64,000 nucleotides of DNA, taken from NCBI GenBank assembly GCA_018292915.2, contig JACVVK020000016.1, positions 3,105,001-3,169,000 of the forward strand, written 5' to 3'. Each line of letters opens with the position of its first letter. Within the stretch, counting starts at the first letter, position 1. The translations under genes were made by a program, and so were the position numbers. Source of the stretch: Batillaria attramentaria. Its lineage: Eukaryota > Mollusca > Gastropoda > Batillariidae. This document shows positions 11,239-22,549 of the stretch, one piece after another. The notes under the pieces are model-generated. The model searched no databases and was not told where the DNA came from. It saw only the letters and a list, made by a program, of their open reading frames with translations.

Positions 11239-11284
<46 letters not shown>

Positions 11285-11285
11285 A
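11028..11285 (+). mobile_element. Retroelement 3' tail ending in (ATT)n, copy A
   Basis: The segment from GCTTTGGAAATGTTCAGCCC through GCGGCGCTTTGAGCCGATT and GGTAAAGCGCCTA to a terminal (ATT)n (about 11243-11283) is repeated in inverse orientation at 63.62-63.89 kb. A GCGCTTT...AAAGCGC pair and an ATT microsatellite tail are typical of the 3' ends of CR1/L2-like LINEs and their SINE partners. No coding part is attached. Orientation is set by the tail. Confidence 0.6.
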
Positions 11286-11289
11286 GGGA

Positions 11290-12030
11290 AACCCATCGCT
11301 CAAAACGGGTTGGTTGCCTCTCAGCCCCGGGACTCGACACTGACGTGACTGACGCTGATGAGAAAAATTATCAAAACGGTTTGAGTACATAGGGAGACTG
11401 CCAGATGCAGGATACTGATTCAGTCTGTTAGTAATACGGATATAATCGTGAGTAGAGCATCATCCGTACAGCCTGCGGCGGGAGACAGATCAGTTACTAC
11501 TAACTGACTACTGCCGGCGACACTGACCACCATTTCAGCATTGAGTATTGACTGATGATACCCGGCGCCGGCTGATCTCCACCGGTACATCACATAAGTG
11601 AAGTCGTCACTGAGTCTCAGTTGTTGAGTGCATTAATAGTAATTATGCTTTCTTTGCATCTCTAGCCCGGATATAGTTATATAGGTTAAAGGCCCGACAT
11701 ATCGGTTGTGTCTAACTGCACATAGTTTCAAGTTAGACACCCGGCTGCATAATCCTGGAGCCGGTTCAGTACAGCCGCTCAGTTCACAACTGACCCGGCT
11801 CACTGGCTGGCGGCACTGAGCCAACAGAAGGCTTAAAGGCTAAGGGAAACTGAACTGAGCGAGGCGTCATCGACTGAGTGGACTGACTCACTCAGTCTCT
11901 CACTGACTGGCACCGAGAGCTTTGGGTCGTTTCATTTCAGGTCCGAAGGCTGAGTGAGCAGACGGACTGAGTCAGTCAGTACTGATAGTCACTGATTACC
12001 GGTTCACTGAGTCAGACTGACCGTCTGATA
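11290..12030. other. No gene; ACTGACTGAG-rich sequence
   Basis: Many short CTGAGTCAGTC/ACTGACTGAC-like words between about 11860 and 12020 give a loosely repetitive texture but no fixed period. No coding motif. Confidence 0.4.
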
Positions 12031-12035
12031 TCTAT

Positions 12036-12975
12036 ATATAATAATAATAATAGGTCTTATAAAGCGCTAACAGTCTGCTCAGAGAACACTCAGTGCGCTA
12101 CACACACACACACACACACATTCTCACGCATAGATGAAACACTAAGTGTGTGGGGGGGGGGCCGGGGGGGAGGGGGTAGATGATACTACAGATCGTATGC
12201 TATCTTGAATAGGTGAGTCTTTAGTTTTGACTTACTGAAACTGTGAGAGGGTCTGGGTGTTCCTAAGGGAGGGAGGCAGAGAATTCCATTCCTTGGGGGC
12301 ACAGAAACTGAAAGAACGCTCACCGAAAGTTTTGAGATTGAACTTGGGAACTTTTAGGAGCTTTTCTGATGAGGAGTGAGCGGAGAGTACGCGAAGATGG
12401 TTCATAAGTGGTAAGCTTGTCGGAAAGATACTGAGGAAGGGACTGCTCAAAATGACGGAAAGACAGTGTTGCAATTTTGTACTTGATGCGGTATGCAACG
12501 CCGGGGCAGCCAGTGCAATTCCCTTAACAGGGGTGTGACATGGTCGCGCTTGCGCTTCCGGAGAATAAGCCGCGCTGCACTGTTCTGAACGCGTTGGAGC
12601 CGATTGCCGGATCTGGTCAGCGGGTAAACCAGCGAGAGCCGAGTTACAGAAGTCAAGCCGTGATGTAATGACTCTGAAGGCATTGACCAGCATGGCGGTG
12701 GAATCATCTGTTAGAAGTGGCCGGATAGAGGCAATCAGTCTGAGAGCAAAAAAGGGCGCGCGGCACACAGAACCAATATGATCATCCATCGACAGTGTTT
12801 GGTCAATTCTGACGCCTAGATACTTGACAGCCGGAACAGCTGAGAGTAACTGATGAACCAGCGATCGACGTGGAGCCGACTCGAACCTGTGAAACTCGGG
12901 ACGGAGTCCCAGTAACCATTACCTCTGTTTTGTCTGCGTTTAACACGAGCTTGTTGCTGTTCATCCACTGAGGCT
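12036..12975 (-). pseudogene. LINE reverse transcriptase C-terminus, frame-broken (CR1/L2/Rex-like)
   Basis: Minus strand. About 12975 begins WMNSNKLVLNADKTEV, followed by YLGVRIDQTLSMDDHI, RLDFCNSALAGLP, LQRVQNSAARLILRK, LLRELHWLP, GERSFSFCAPKEWNSLP and finally LKTHLFKIAYDL with a stop at 12186-12188. This motif order is the RT thumb and C-terminal region of CR1/L2/Rex-type LINEs. The motifs lie in different frames: one change after LAGLP, a return before the NHLRVLSAHSS segment, and another before LKTHLF. It is therefore a dead copy. The 5' end with the catalytic YxDD is missing. A 3' UTR with GCGCTTTATAAGACC and a (TAT)n tail at about 12036-12053 marks the element end. Confidence 0.85.
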
Positions 12976-12999
12976 AAACCGAGCCCGGCTGAACGTCAC

Positions 13000-13490
13000 A
13001 GTCTAAGATGCATGCGTCGACAGTCACCAAGGTCGCTTACTGTTTCAGGTTCGTACGTACAGGCGACGGTAACTGTTCCAACAGCACTCGTCTGGGAAGC
13101 AGCCTAGTAATCTTGGAATGGGACACATTATGGAAAGTGCTGCTCCCTTTCCCACTTTGCCTGCAACGGCACGAACCTCTGAGCCATGGCGGCCGACGCA
13201 ACTCGTGCACTGCTGGTTGTACAGTGGCATGCAGTGAACTCGTCCTGACCCCACTGGTAGGTCATCATGCATGCTGTACTGGCTGTACTCGCTGTGGTCA
13301 CCGCTAACCCATGACCGGCTACTCACCTTTCCAACTACCCGGTCACTCGGCTGGTCGGCTGAAAGAGATCTTCATGCTGAGTACAAGCACTGCGCTTTCA
13401 GGTGCTGGTCTTCCGACTTGCTACCTGCCAGTAGAAGGGAAACTTCCTGGACAGACCATGATGACACGAGCAGACCACTGATGAGGACAC
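13000..13490. other. No gene recognised
   Basis: Overlapping ORFs of 93-100 codons on both strands show no family motif. The stretch ends at the (GT)n tract. Confidence 0.4.
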
Positions 13491-13493
<3 letters not shown>

Positions 13494-13547
<54 letters not shown>

Positions 13548-13555
13548 GCGTGTGC

Positions 13556-13594
<39 letters not shown>
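13494..13594. repeat. (GT)n-(GA)n compound microsatellite
   Basis: A long GT run with a short CGGCGTGTGC interruption switches into a GA run. Confidence 0.95.
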
Positions 13595-13595
<1 letters not shown>

Positions 13596-13759
13596 CGGAG
13601 AGACGGAATCAGTATTTCTGCAAAGCGGCATCTTAAGAACAGCTGAACCAGTCAACACCAGTTTTGGTGTGTGTGTATTCATTATCGGACTGCAAAGAAG
13701 CCAATTCGTTTTGCTTAAACTTGAACAGGGGTCAAGGTCACAGGACTGTTGAAATGCTA

Positions 13760-14630
13760 TGTAAAACCAGCTTATGCCTACCGTAGCTAGGGCAGCTCAA
13801 GAGAGGCAATTAAGCTCAGCTTAAGGCATGAGGAGCTGCTTCCCTTCCCCCATATAGAACGGATGCCAAAAAAAAAAAAACAAAAAAAGTGTGTGTGTGT
13901 GTGTGGGGGGGGGGGTTGGAAAACCGTTAGGAATAGAAAAATTAATGTCGAGGACAGTGGCTTTTACCAAAGCCCCAGCGTGGCCCTGTAAGTCAGAAAA
14001 CTAATCGTTTTTCAGTCTAGTTTCAACTGAACATCTGAATCTGAATGTTGAAAATTTGGTTTCCATCTGTTCTAGGGAAGTGGATCTGGAAGCTGGCGAC
14101 AACAGCGTCAAGAAACAATTTAATTATTTGTTGTCTATACTGTAAAGTGTAAATGTGCTGTTGCAACTGACGGAATATTGCCGTGATGTTGCTGCACACA
14201 TGACTGCACCTTTAGATGCTGTTTAAATTTCGGCTGCTGGAGATTTCGATATTACACTTGACTGAAATTATGTTATTGGAATAGACAACAATTGTCTTTA
14301 TTGAAAGACACACGACCTCTAACATATCCATAAGTGTTCGGGGTTTTGTTGTTGTTGTTTTTTTCCTTTCGTTTCTTCAGTTTTTCTGAATATCCACCGG
14401 GTAGCGAGAAATAGCATAGTTGAAAGTCGTCAAAGAGGTCACACTGCGTGTACAGTGTCAGGTCAGTGGCCTCGCACGTCAATCTTACTCAAGTCTGCGT
14501 AGTAATGAACTGGCCAGGCTGACCCCGGAGAGGCGCTGGGCTGGTGAGCGTACAGATACACTTCGCGGCCACTGGTCAGTTATCGATCTGCACATGCTTC
14601 TGACTCAGCGCTTTTGTCGTCTCACTTTAC
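13760..14630. other. No gene recognised
   Basis: Unique sequence with a poly-A run (about 13868-13886) and a GT/poly-G tract (about 13889-13916). Confidence 0.45.
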
Positions 14631-14635
14631 AACGA

Positions 14636-14930
14636 GGATGACATTCGCGTTACCAGTATATCGGTCACGTTTTATGTACAAGTATGATATAGTCGCATTT
14701 CATATCTGCACTGACGAGCATATCATTCGCGTGCGTATCATGTACGAGCAGATGGATACCAGTCGCGTACATGTCCGAGTATAGTACAAATTATGGATAT
14801 CACTCGCGTTTCATACATGCACGAGTATGATATTAGTCACGTTTTCTGTACAAGTGTGATCAGGATATCAATCGCGTCATTCGTGCAACGATGACACCGT
14901 TAGTCGCGCGTCGTGTACGACGACAAACCA
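14636..14930. repeat. Degenerate tandem repeat, about 34-42 bp unit
   Basis: Variants of GATATCA-TCGCGTTTCATGTACGAGTAT recur about eight times (for example near 14760, 14800, 14835 and 14870). Spacing and sequence are irregular. The core alternates a TCGCGT word with TGTACGAG. Confidence 0.6.
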
Positions 14931-15059
14931 CTTGTAGTGAATTTTTGAAAAATGCATTTTTGGGTTTTGTGGGCTGAAAGATAACAGAGGCGGCTAAGAG
15001 GAAGCCATAGCGGTGCCACATACTATCATGTGCCTGGTCGATATGTCATACTGTCTGCT

Positions 15060-15390
15060 CTCGGTCTAGGCAAAACCAAAAAGTTAGTCTCACTACGTTT
15101 GTCAGGCATACAACAACGCTGTGGAAAACTTTTTATGAAATGCGCTTAATCTGTGCATCAGAATTAGTCACTTGGGTCACAATATACTGAATACAGCATC
15201 TAAACCATTGTGTTGACTCTTGTTGGCGGATATGTTGTTCTACCTACGTAGACTGAAGCGTACCGCATACATGATGTGGTTGCGGACTGAAAACAAAAAA
15301 GACAGCGCTGATTGGTCAATGGCTATTTTTGGCGACTTTGTCGATCGACGTGTAGTACAGGTATGGAAGCGTTTTGCCAAAGAAAGTCAT
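15060..15390 (-). repeat. Unnamed interspersed repeat, copy A
   Basis: The reverse complement aligns by eye with 48190-48450. Shared blocks are ATAGCCA-CCAATCAGCGC, CAGTCCRCAACCA, ATTGTGACCCAAGTGA, ATTCTGATGCACAG and CCACA-GCTGTTGT-TGCCTG. Similarity extends over about 250 bp with substitutions and indels. The 60-codon ORF at 15220 is probably incidental. Confidence 0.55.
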
Positions 15391-15399
15391 ATATATCTC

Positions 15400-16080
15400 T
15401 GATCAGAAGCCGTAAGTCTGGAAAATAGTGGCAGTGGCTCACAGGAACATCTATTCATTTGGCAAACAGCCTTAGAGCTTAATAAACGGCAATTTCCTCT
15501 TCAGTCAGAATTCATTATGAACATAGAGACATTAACTTGAACTTGAGAGTTAAAGAAGGGGTCGGGGTGAGGAGTGGCCGGGGAGTGTGTGTGTGTGTGT
15601 GTGTGGGGGGGGGGGGGGGGTCCAGCTTTCCATATTTCTGAAGCGCAGTGTGTGTGACTGAGGTGAGGCTGGTCAGTAACTGGGATCTGGATCAGTCAGT
15701 GACCCCGCGTGGTCAGCAGATCGCCGGCTTGTCGTTATCTCACGAGTCCTACTGACCACTAGTCCGGCAGGGCGCCGTGTTGACAGCTGTTACAAGTGAG
15801 CAGAGTACAACTAGACGAACAACTCGCTCTACAATACGTAGTCAGATGGCATGTCCCGAAATCAACCCGGCTTCTGATTTTACTGGGCATCAGCTAACAA
15901 AGTCACAGTCTGGCCCTCAAACGTGATGTAACATCCATAAACCCGTCTGTTAATGAGGCTGGCAAACTGTAGGTTAGAAAGGGTTAACTCAGTGACATGA
16001 AAGTGGCAGGTGCCACAATGCACGTCCATCAGCAGCCATCTTTCTGGAACGTTCACGCGGTCGTGCACAGGCAGCGAAAC
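15400..16080. other. No gene; short (GT)n and poly-G tract
   Basis: A (GT)n/poly-G tract lies at about 15585-15620. Otherwise this is unique sequence with no motif. Confidence 0.5.
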
Positions 16081-16083
16081 TTT

Positions 16084-16533
16084 GGCCGTATAGTACACTG
16101 GCCGTATAGTACACTGACCGTATAGTACACTGGCCGTATAGTACACTGGCCGTATAGTACACTGACCGTATAGTACACTGGCCGTATAGTACACTGGCCG
16201 TATAGTACACTGGCCGTATAGTACACTCTGGCCGTATAGTACACTGGCCGTATAGTACACTGGCCGTATAGTACACTGACCGTATAATACACTGACCGTA
16301 TAGTACACTGACCGTATAGTACACTGGCCGTATAGTACACTGACCGTATAGTACACTGGCCGTATAGTACACTGACCGTATAGTACACTGGCCGTATAGT
16401 ACACTGGCCGTATAGTACACTGGCCGTATAGTACACTGGCCGTATAGTACACTGACCGTATAGTACACTGACCGTATAGTACACTGGCCGTATAGTACAC
16501 TGGCCGTATAGTACACTGGGCGTATAGTACACT
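16084..16533. repeat. 16-bp minisatellite, 28 copies
   Basis: The unit GGCCGTATAGTACACT is repeated 28 times with one 2-bp insertion after unit 9. Two main variants differ at position 2 (GGCC versus GACC). Rare variants are GGGC (unit 28) and ATAATAC (unit 13). Because 16 is not a multiple of 3, all three minus frames stay open as a 16-residue periodic peptide (SVLYGQCTIRPVYYTA type), giving ORFs of 159-227 codons that I do not consider genes. Confidence 0.97.
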
Positions 16534-16539
16534 GACTGG

Positions 16540-17235
16540 CCGCGCGCTCATGCTGCTACTCACGTTCCCGTGTTGGAAGTTTTCAGAATGTACTTGATAT
16601 ATAAAAAGAAATCAGTCTTGCCACATCAAAATCAGGAGACGATGGATTACGCCCATCATTCTTTGCTTTTCATCTTAAATCCGTAGATTTTGTTTACACC
16701 GGAAGACTGAGTAAAAGAAAGAAAGGAAAAAAAAAAAAAAAAAAAAAGGTTTAGAACCGTTTGTGAAACAGTTGTCATCTGATAAACTTGTTTTTGCTTT
16801 GACGAAGTTTTGGTCTCAGCAGTCTTGGGGTACAAAGGTCAAAAATATGGAATTAAAAGAGCCCGAGAATCGTTTGTGTTAATTTCATTTTGTTTTGAAT
16901 GTCCATTGTACGGTGCAAGTCGGGATAAACTATAAACGCATTTATTTCCAAAATCTGTCAATAAAAATAGTAAGTCAGCTTTTCATACGCATAATTTGTT
17001 ATGTCCAAAGCGTTTAAAAAAGCAAAAACAGAAACAAAAACCTTTGCTTTGGGTCAGCTACATTTCGTAATTTTCTCGTATTGAAAATGTTTGTTTACCT
17101 GTATTTTAAAATTGTTTGTATTTTTAGTTAAGCTTTTGTTCATATTGTTTCATTCCCTAGGCAGGGCTGAAAGGATTATCGGTTAAAGTTTGAATCAGGC
17201 GTCTTAAACTACCTGCTCTTTGTACGGACCGCCAG
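16540..17235. other. No gene recognised
   Basis: AT-rich sequence with a poly-A run at about 16727-16747; no motif. Confidence 0.5.
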
Positions 17236-17238
17236 ATG

Positions 17239-17357
<119 letters not shown>

Positions 17358-17429
17358 CGCACGTACACAGACAGGCAGGCACGCGGCACCGTGCACACAC
17401 ACGCACGCACACACACAAGATACCACTCG

Positions 17430-18990
17430 AACGACTTTGTGTATTTTGTCCTCGTCTTTACAAATGGTGTTAGAGATGACGTCATATTCAGACATATCCT
17501 TGACCTGGCGTAGCTACATAGATAACACCGACTGAAAGTGACACACTTTTTTGACATTGCTGCTGGGCTGTTGTGCATAAATAATGCGAACAGACAATTC
17601 GTACGGAACGAAACAGAAACTGGTTTCAAGAATGCGATACGGGCTGATCAAGTTAATTTCGTGTTCACTCGTCAACTCAACACCTTATTCCCAGTTTAAA
17701 CTGAGTTGCGCGAGAGTTTGTTAATTAAGGCAGAAACCATTCAAACAGCTGAAATGGTAGGGCATATTCACTGCATGGTAAGTTAATGATCTGCCGGATA
17801 CTATCTTGCATATTGACTTGTTTGTTTATGTTTGTTTCGTGCATTGTCGGAGGGGAGATGTGCACGGGAACCTATATTTGCATCATATTTATTTTGAAAA
17901 ACAACACTGAATAACAATAATGATAATAATAGTTATGATAAGGAAGGTCAGTATGTAAGAAAGAACCGAGACAGCCGTTGTTGAACAAGATGCAAGGGCC
18001 ACCACCACCACCACCACCACCACCACTACCACCACCACCAACAACAACAAGAACAACTGCAAGAACAACATCATCAACTACAACACCAGCAACACTAACA
18101 GCAACAAAGAATCGGAGTACAATTCGCTTCATCAGCACAGTACTGGAACTGCATGCGGTGCTATATCGGATGGACTGTTCAGTGGCCGGCCTGCTGCTTG
18201 TCTGTTGTTTCTGATCTTTACCACTGACTTGAGGCATGCGGGGTGTGGTCTGATGATGGACAGGCACAAGACTGGCGATTGTGGCGAGTGTCGTCACCTG
18301 GTCCTGTCCAGGGGCTACATGGTGGTAATTGGCCAAATCAGACCTGCTTGTCGCCCCCTTGTGCCATGTTTGTTGTTGTTCAGGCCACTGTCTTGCGTGT
18401 ACAGTCTCTTGTCCCGCCACTGTCCCTGGGCCGTTGCCGGCCGCCCGGATGTAAATGTCACACCACCCAACTGCACTCAGTGTTGACAACAGTCCTACAC
18501 AAGTCAGAACTCAGCCCGAATATTTCAACTCGAAAGTGAGGTGCCCCGCTGCGTGCTGTGCAAACGGAGAACACGTGATTCTTCGCAGGGCTGAGCGCTG
18601 AACTATACGCTCATCTCAATGTGCTGTCAGTCGGCTGTGAAACGCCATATCATGTCCTTCACTTCGCACACGAGCCGAAGCAAGCAAACCAATTAATAAA
18701 CAACCAATGAAATAAACTCGCAAACAACTGAACCAACTATTTATGTATTTATGTAAATACAACCAAAACAGCATAATTGCATATCTTAAAACAACAACAA
18801 CAACAACAACAAGGACGAAACTCATTTTAAACTAGAAAACTGACAGAGACAGAAAATAACATTAGGCGGAACTTTGTGGAGAACCCGCTTTGAAGGATTA
18901 TTAGTTAATATTATGATACATTTGCAAGCTCAGTAAGAAGGCCAGCCGGTTTCAGAGATATACGAACTGACGGATGATGGTCACTTAAGA
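17430..18990. other. No gene; (CCA)n trinucleotide tract inside
   Basis: A (CCA)n/(ACA)n tract at about 18000-18110 produces the Gly/Val-rich and Pro/Thr-rich translations of the ORFs here (including a 205-codon minus frame). No family motif is seen outside the tract. Confidence 0.5.
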
Positions 18991-19000
18991 CAAGGTGAGG

Positions 19001-19135
19001 GTGGGTGTTTGGGAGGTAAACGTCCTTTTCCGCCAAGTTTGGGTGATTTCAGTTCAAAGGCGGTGCAACGAGAAAAAGGCCAGCACAAATATTTGGCCCC
19101 AGCCGGGATTCAAACTCAGATCCAACGCTCTACTA
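19001..19135 (-). mobile_element. tRNA-headed SINE (GACGTTAAAC-tail family), 5' truncated
   Basis: The reverse complement carries the B-box-like segment of the head (GTTTGAATCCCGGCTGGGG) and the body CCAAATATTTGTGCTGGCCT...TTTCTCGTTGC, then GGACGTTTACCTCCCAAACACCCAC. It matches the copies at 22.1, 23.8, 25.3, 42.6 and 59.0 kb but is more diverged and lacks the A-box end. Confidence 0.75.
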
Positions 19136-19439
19136 TTTCGCGTGCGTTGTTGTGATTGTTATTGTTATTGTGGTGTCCAATGCCTGTGGAGGGTGGTCGG
19201 TTCAAGTTGCTGTAAATGTCACAGAGCGCCGCCTGCCGGGCTGAGGTGTGCATCATGCTCGCTAACAACAGACATCACTCGTTCGACCCTCACGTGTACA
19301 GCGTTTCCGCGTCATGATGCATACCTAATCTCTCAAGCTCTACTCCCGGACCAGCTTTCCCTGTGCCGCGTGCGAGAAATGAAACACCTAGTGTGACGAC
19401 ACAGTTTCTTATGTTTTTTTTGTTTTTTTTTTAATTCTC

Positions 19440-19748
19440 CCATTGCTGGCAAATTCGGGTTGCTCTCCGTCCCCCCCCCCCCCCCCCTGGAGGTGTGCAG
19501 CGCGTCGCCATTGTACAGTGCCACCCAGTTTTCCCCCCTGTATGCATGATGTGTGGTTGTGTTCCATTCCGTCAAACGGGATCTCGGCTTTAACGTGCTC
19601 ACTTGATATTGTGTACGTGTGTGTGTGTGTGTGTGTACATGAGGGAAAGACAGACTGCATGCTGGAAAAATCCAACAAAATCCCTGCTCACCAGGGATTC
19701 GAACCAGGCAGCTCAGGATCCGTGTGGTAGAGTGCATCCCTCTCCTGC
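19440..19748 (-). mobile_element. Second tRNA-headed SINE family, diverged copy
   Basis: The segment ACCAGGGATTCGAACCAGG, then CAGCTCAGGATCC matches the SINE at 26.49-26.90 kb, as does the body around GCTCACTTGATATTGTGTAC (ACTTGATGTATGTGCGTG there). The A-box side is replaced by unrelated-looking sequence. A poly-C tract (about 19471-19487) and a GT run lie inside. Confidence 0.55.
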
Positions 19749-20074
19749 CTTTGACACCCTCCCCCCTCCCGCCGCGGGTTAACTGCACGTCATACTTTTT
19801 ATTTCTTGTGTGCGCCAACTAGATAAGCAATGATAAATCCTCAGTATATTTAACCTGTTTTAGCTTCAATATCAGTAAAATAAAACCAATGAGGAAATCA
19901 GTGGCTTCATCCCATAAAGTTGTTTCTCCAAATTTCATGCTATTTTGTCTGTTAAGTGTTTTGTTGTTATTGTTGCCGGTGGGTTTTTTTCTTTATTTTC
20001 CTTTCTCTCTTCAAGTCTGTAAGGCCCACCAAAGACACTAGATCCACTACGCTATAGCGGCTCTAGCATCTTTG

Positions 20075-20955
20075 GAGAGAGAGAAAGAGATGACGTCCAT
20101 TCCGTGAACTAAACGTTTGACGTCAGCCTCAAGCAGGTCGTCTGAAAAAGAAAGCTTGGTTATGTCTTGTGATTTCCATGTTGCTGTTGTGACTTCAGCG
20201 ACAGAATTAATTTTTACATTTAATGTGGACGACCTAGAGGGCTGGTAAAACGTGAACTTGAATACATTGAACTGTACTTACGAAATCGCAAGATTGGAAC
20301 TTTTTGGACTGGTGTTTCTCGCTGAACCTTAAAAAATAGGTTTAGCTAAAAGCTCTGTTATTCTTGATATTAAAGCTATATAACAGTGCAGTAGTTCCTG
20401 GCATATGTGCAGCTGTCACACGTGACAAGAATGCCGGAATGATAAGTACTCTGAAGGAGTCTTGTTATAGATATCTGGCCTTGTATGCAAACCACCCCTA
20501 CCTCAGAAATATTTTTTTTTACACAAAATTTGTCAGAGCTACTCAGCCGTGCTTCGAGGCCATTCGGAATAATTGGGCGGGCTTCCGAATTCTAGAAAAT
20601 AAAGGCATTTCAACAATTTGAAAACGTAACATGACTGATTTCTGTACATGGGTGATAACTCGTCTAAAAATACAGCAAGAGAAAAATCATGGAAGGTACC
20701 TCTGGAGCATATGGATGCCCTTTCCATCACAAAGTAAAAAGCCCTTCAAAGAGGTGGTTTAGGATAGCCACGATTTCATCCGCGCGCACGCACGCACCCA
20801 CACCCACCCACACACACACACACACGTCTCACAACTCCCGCCAAAGAGAACGCAGCAGCAAAGTTGCACGTAAGGTGCCTATGACGCAGATTTCGTTACG
20901 TCACTGTGTGCGTGAAAGTATGTATTGTCTGGAGAAACGTCACAGTCTTGTTTTT
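20075..20955 (-). repeat. Inverted half-unit of the composite array
   Basis: The reverse complement of this stretch matches the array unit that follows (about 21006-22050). Corresponding blocks run from GGAGAAACGTCACAGTCTTG at the inner end, through the CA-rich tract, TTTAGGATAGCCA, AGAGCTACTCAG and GCTCTGTTATTCTT, to GTCCATTCCGTGAAC at the outer end. The arms are clearly more diverged from each other than the direct units are. The spacer between arms is about 50 bp and contains AGACGGGGCAGATTTTGC. Confidence 0.75.
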
Positions 20956-20956
20956 A

Positions 20957-21125
20957 AGAGACGGGGCAGATTTTGCTACGCGCAGCAGCAAGTTTCAGTG
21001 ATACAAAACAAGACTGTGACGTTTCTCCACACAATACTTACTTTCACGCACACAGTGACGTAACGAAATCTGCGTCATAGACACTCGACGTGCACACTAT
21101 GCTGCTGCGTTCTTTTTGGCGGGAG

Positions 21126-21163
<38 letters not shown>

Positions 21164-22549
21164 ACGGATGTAATGATGACTATCTCCTAAACCACCTCGT
21201 TGGAGGCCTTTTTGCTTTGAGATAAAATGGGAATTCACCTTCTCCAGAGCTACCTTTCACGATTTTTAGCCTGCCGCATTTTCAGAAGAGTTATCGCCGA
21301 TTTTAAAAAATCGGTCATGTTACAAATTTTTTCGAAAAAAATGTCCAGATGGCTTCATCTTCTGAAATTGGGAAGATCATCCAATTATACTGCCTGTTTT
21401 CGTAGCACAGCTATGTAGCTCTGACAGGTTTTGTGTAAGAAAAATATTTCAGAGGTAGGGGTTGTTTGCATATAAGGCCAAATATAGCTATGAAAAGACT
21501 CCTTCAAATTACTCATCATTCCGGTATTTTTGTCACTTATGCCAACTGCACATATGACATGAACTACTGCACTATTATAGCTTTAGTATTAAGAATAACA
21601 GAGCTTTTAGATAAACACATTTTTTCACGTTTCTGCGAGAAGCGCTGGTCAAAAAAGTTCCAATTTTGCAATTTCGTAAGTACAACCCGAGGCACTTAAG
21701 TCCACGTTTCATCAGCTCTCTAGATCTTCCAGATTTTATATCAAAATTAATTCAGTCACGGAAGTCACAGAAACAACAAGGAAATCACAAGATATGAAGA
21801 AGTATCACCTGACAGACGAGCAGCTTGAGGCTGACGTCAAATGGTTGGTTCACAGACAAAATCTGCAAGTATCGTCACTGCTTCCGACATTACATCAGCC
21901 CTCTAGATCTTCCAGATTTCATGTGAAAAATAATTCAGTCGGAGAAGTCACAAAGCCAACAGGGAAATCACAAGACATGAACAAGCATCCTCAGACGATC
22001 TCAGTGCTAGAGGCTGACGTCAAAAGTTTAGTTCACGGAATTGACGTCATCTCTCTCTCTCTCTCTCTGTATGACGACCTGCCTGAGGCTGACGGCAAAT
22101 GTTTAGTTCACGGAACTGACGTCTCTCTCTCTCTCTCTCTCTCTCTGGGGAGCAAGGGTGGCCGAATGGTAGAGCGTTGGACTTTCAATGCTTGGGCCTA
22201 GAGTTCGAATCCTGGCCGCTGGGGCCAAATATTTGTGCTGGCCTTTTTCTCGTTGCCCCGTCCTTGATATCACCCTTTTGTGGTGGAAAAGGACGTTAAA
22301 CTCCTAAACACCCATCCACCCACCCTCTATCTCTGTCTCTCTCTCTCTCTTTCCCCCTTCTTCCCCCACCCGGCCCCACCCCCAGTCACGTGGCTAATCG
22401 GTCGAGGTCGTAGAGGATCTAGTGTCGTTGGTAGAACTTGGAGAGGGGAGAACCGGCAACAATAACAACAAAACAGACAAAATAATATGAAGTTTGGAGA
22501 AACAACTTTGTAGGACGGGGCCGTTCCTCCTTGTTAAGTTGTTTCTCTA
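20957..22549 (+). repeat. Composite array direct unit 1
   Basis: It begins at the spacer of the palindrome (AGACGGGGCAG at about 20959) without its terminal GAGAAACAACTT, and ends at the 28-bp palindrome centred at 22549/22550. Internal order: GACGTTTCTCC block, (GT)n, AT-rich core with CGATTTTTAGCC, two partly duplicated segments starting CCCTCTAGATCTTCCAGATTT, a (CT)n, a SINE, a second CT-rich block, then GGAGAAACAACTTTGTAGGACG. No coding capacity is seen. The start of this anchor and the next are 1609 bp apart. Confidence 0.85.
22147..22325 (+). mobile_element. tRNA-headed SINE (GACGTTAAAC-tail family) in array unit 1
   Basis: The head reads GCAAGGGTGGCCGAATGGTA (A-box region) and GAGTTCGAATCCTGG (B box), like a tRNA-Leu/Ser-type gene. 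It continues into CCAAATATTTGTGCTGGCC, CGTTGCCCC, GATATCACCC and GGACGTTAAACTCCTAAACA, ending in CACCC repeats. CT-rich repeats flank it on both sides. It is a polymerase III retroposon, not a functional tRNA. Confidence 0.9.

Noticed and set aside
16084..16533. CRISPR array
   Set aside because: The 16-bp units are contiguous with no unique spacers, and the context is eukaryotic.
15880..16563. Minus-strand ORFs of 159-227 codons with a 16-residue periodic peptide
   Set aside because: All three frames encode the same periodic peptide, as expected of a 16-bp minisatellite. There is no domain and no unique coding flank.
17872..18489. 205-codon minus ORF with Gly/Val-rich stretch
   Set aside because: The stretch is the (CCA)n/(ACA)n tract. 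Flanking residues show no family motif, and other frames are also open.
22147..22220. Functional tRNA-Leu/Ser gene (and the equivalents at 23.75, 25.34 and 59.02 kb)
   Set aside because: The tRNA-like head continues into a conserved SINE body and tail, and copies have target duplications.
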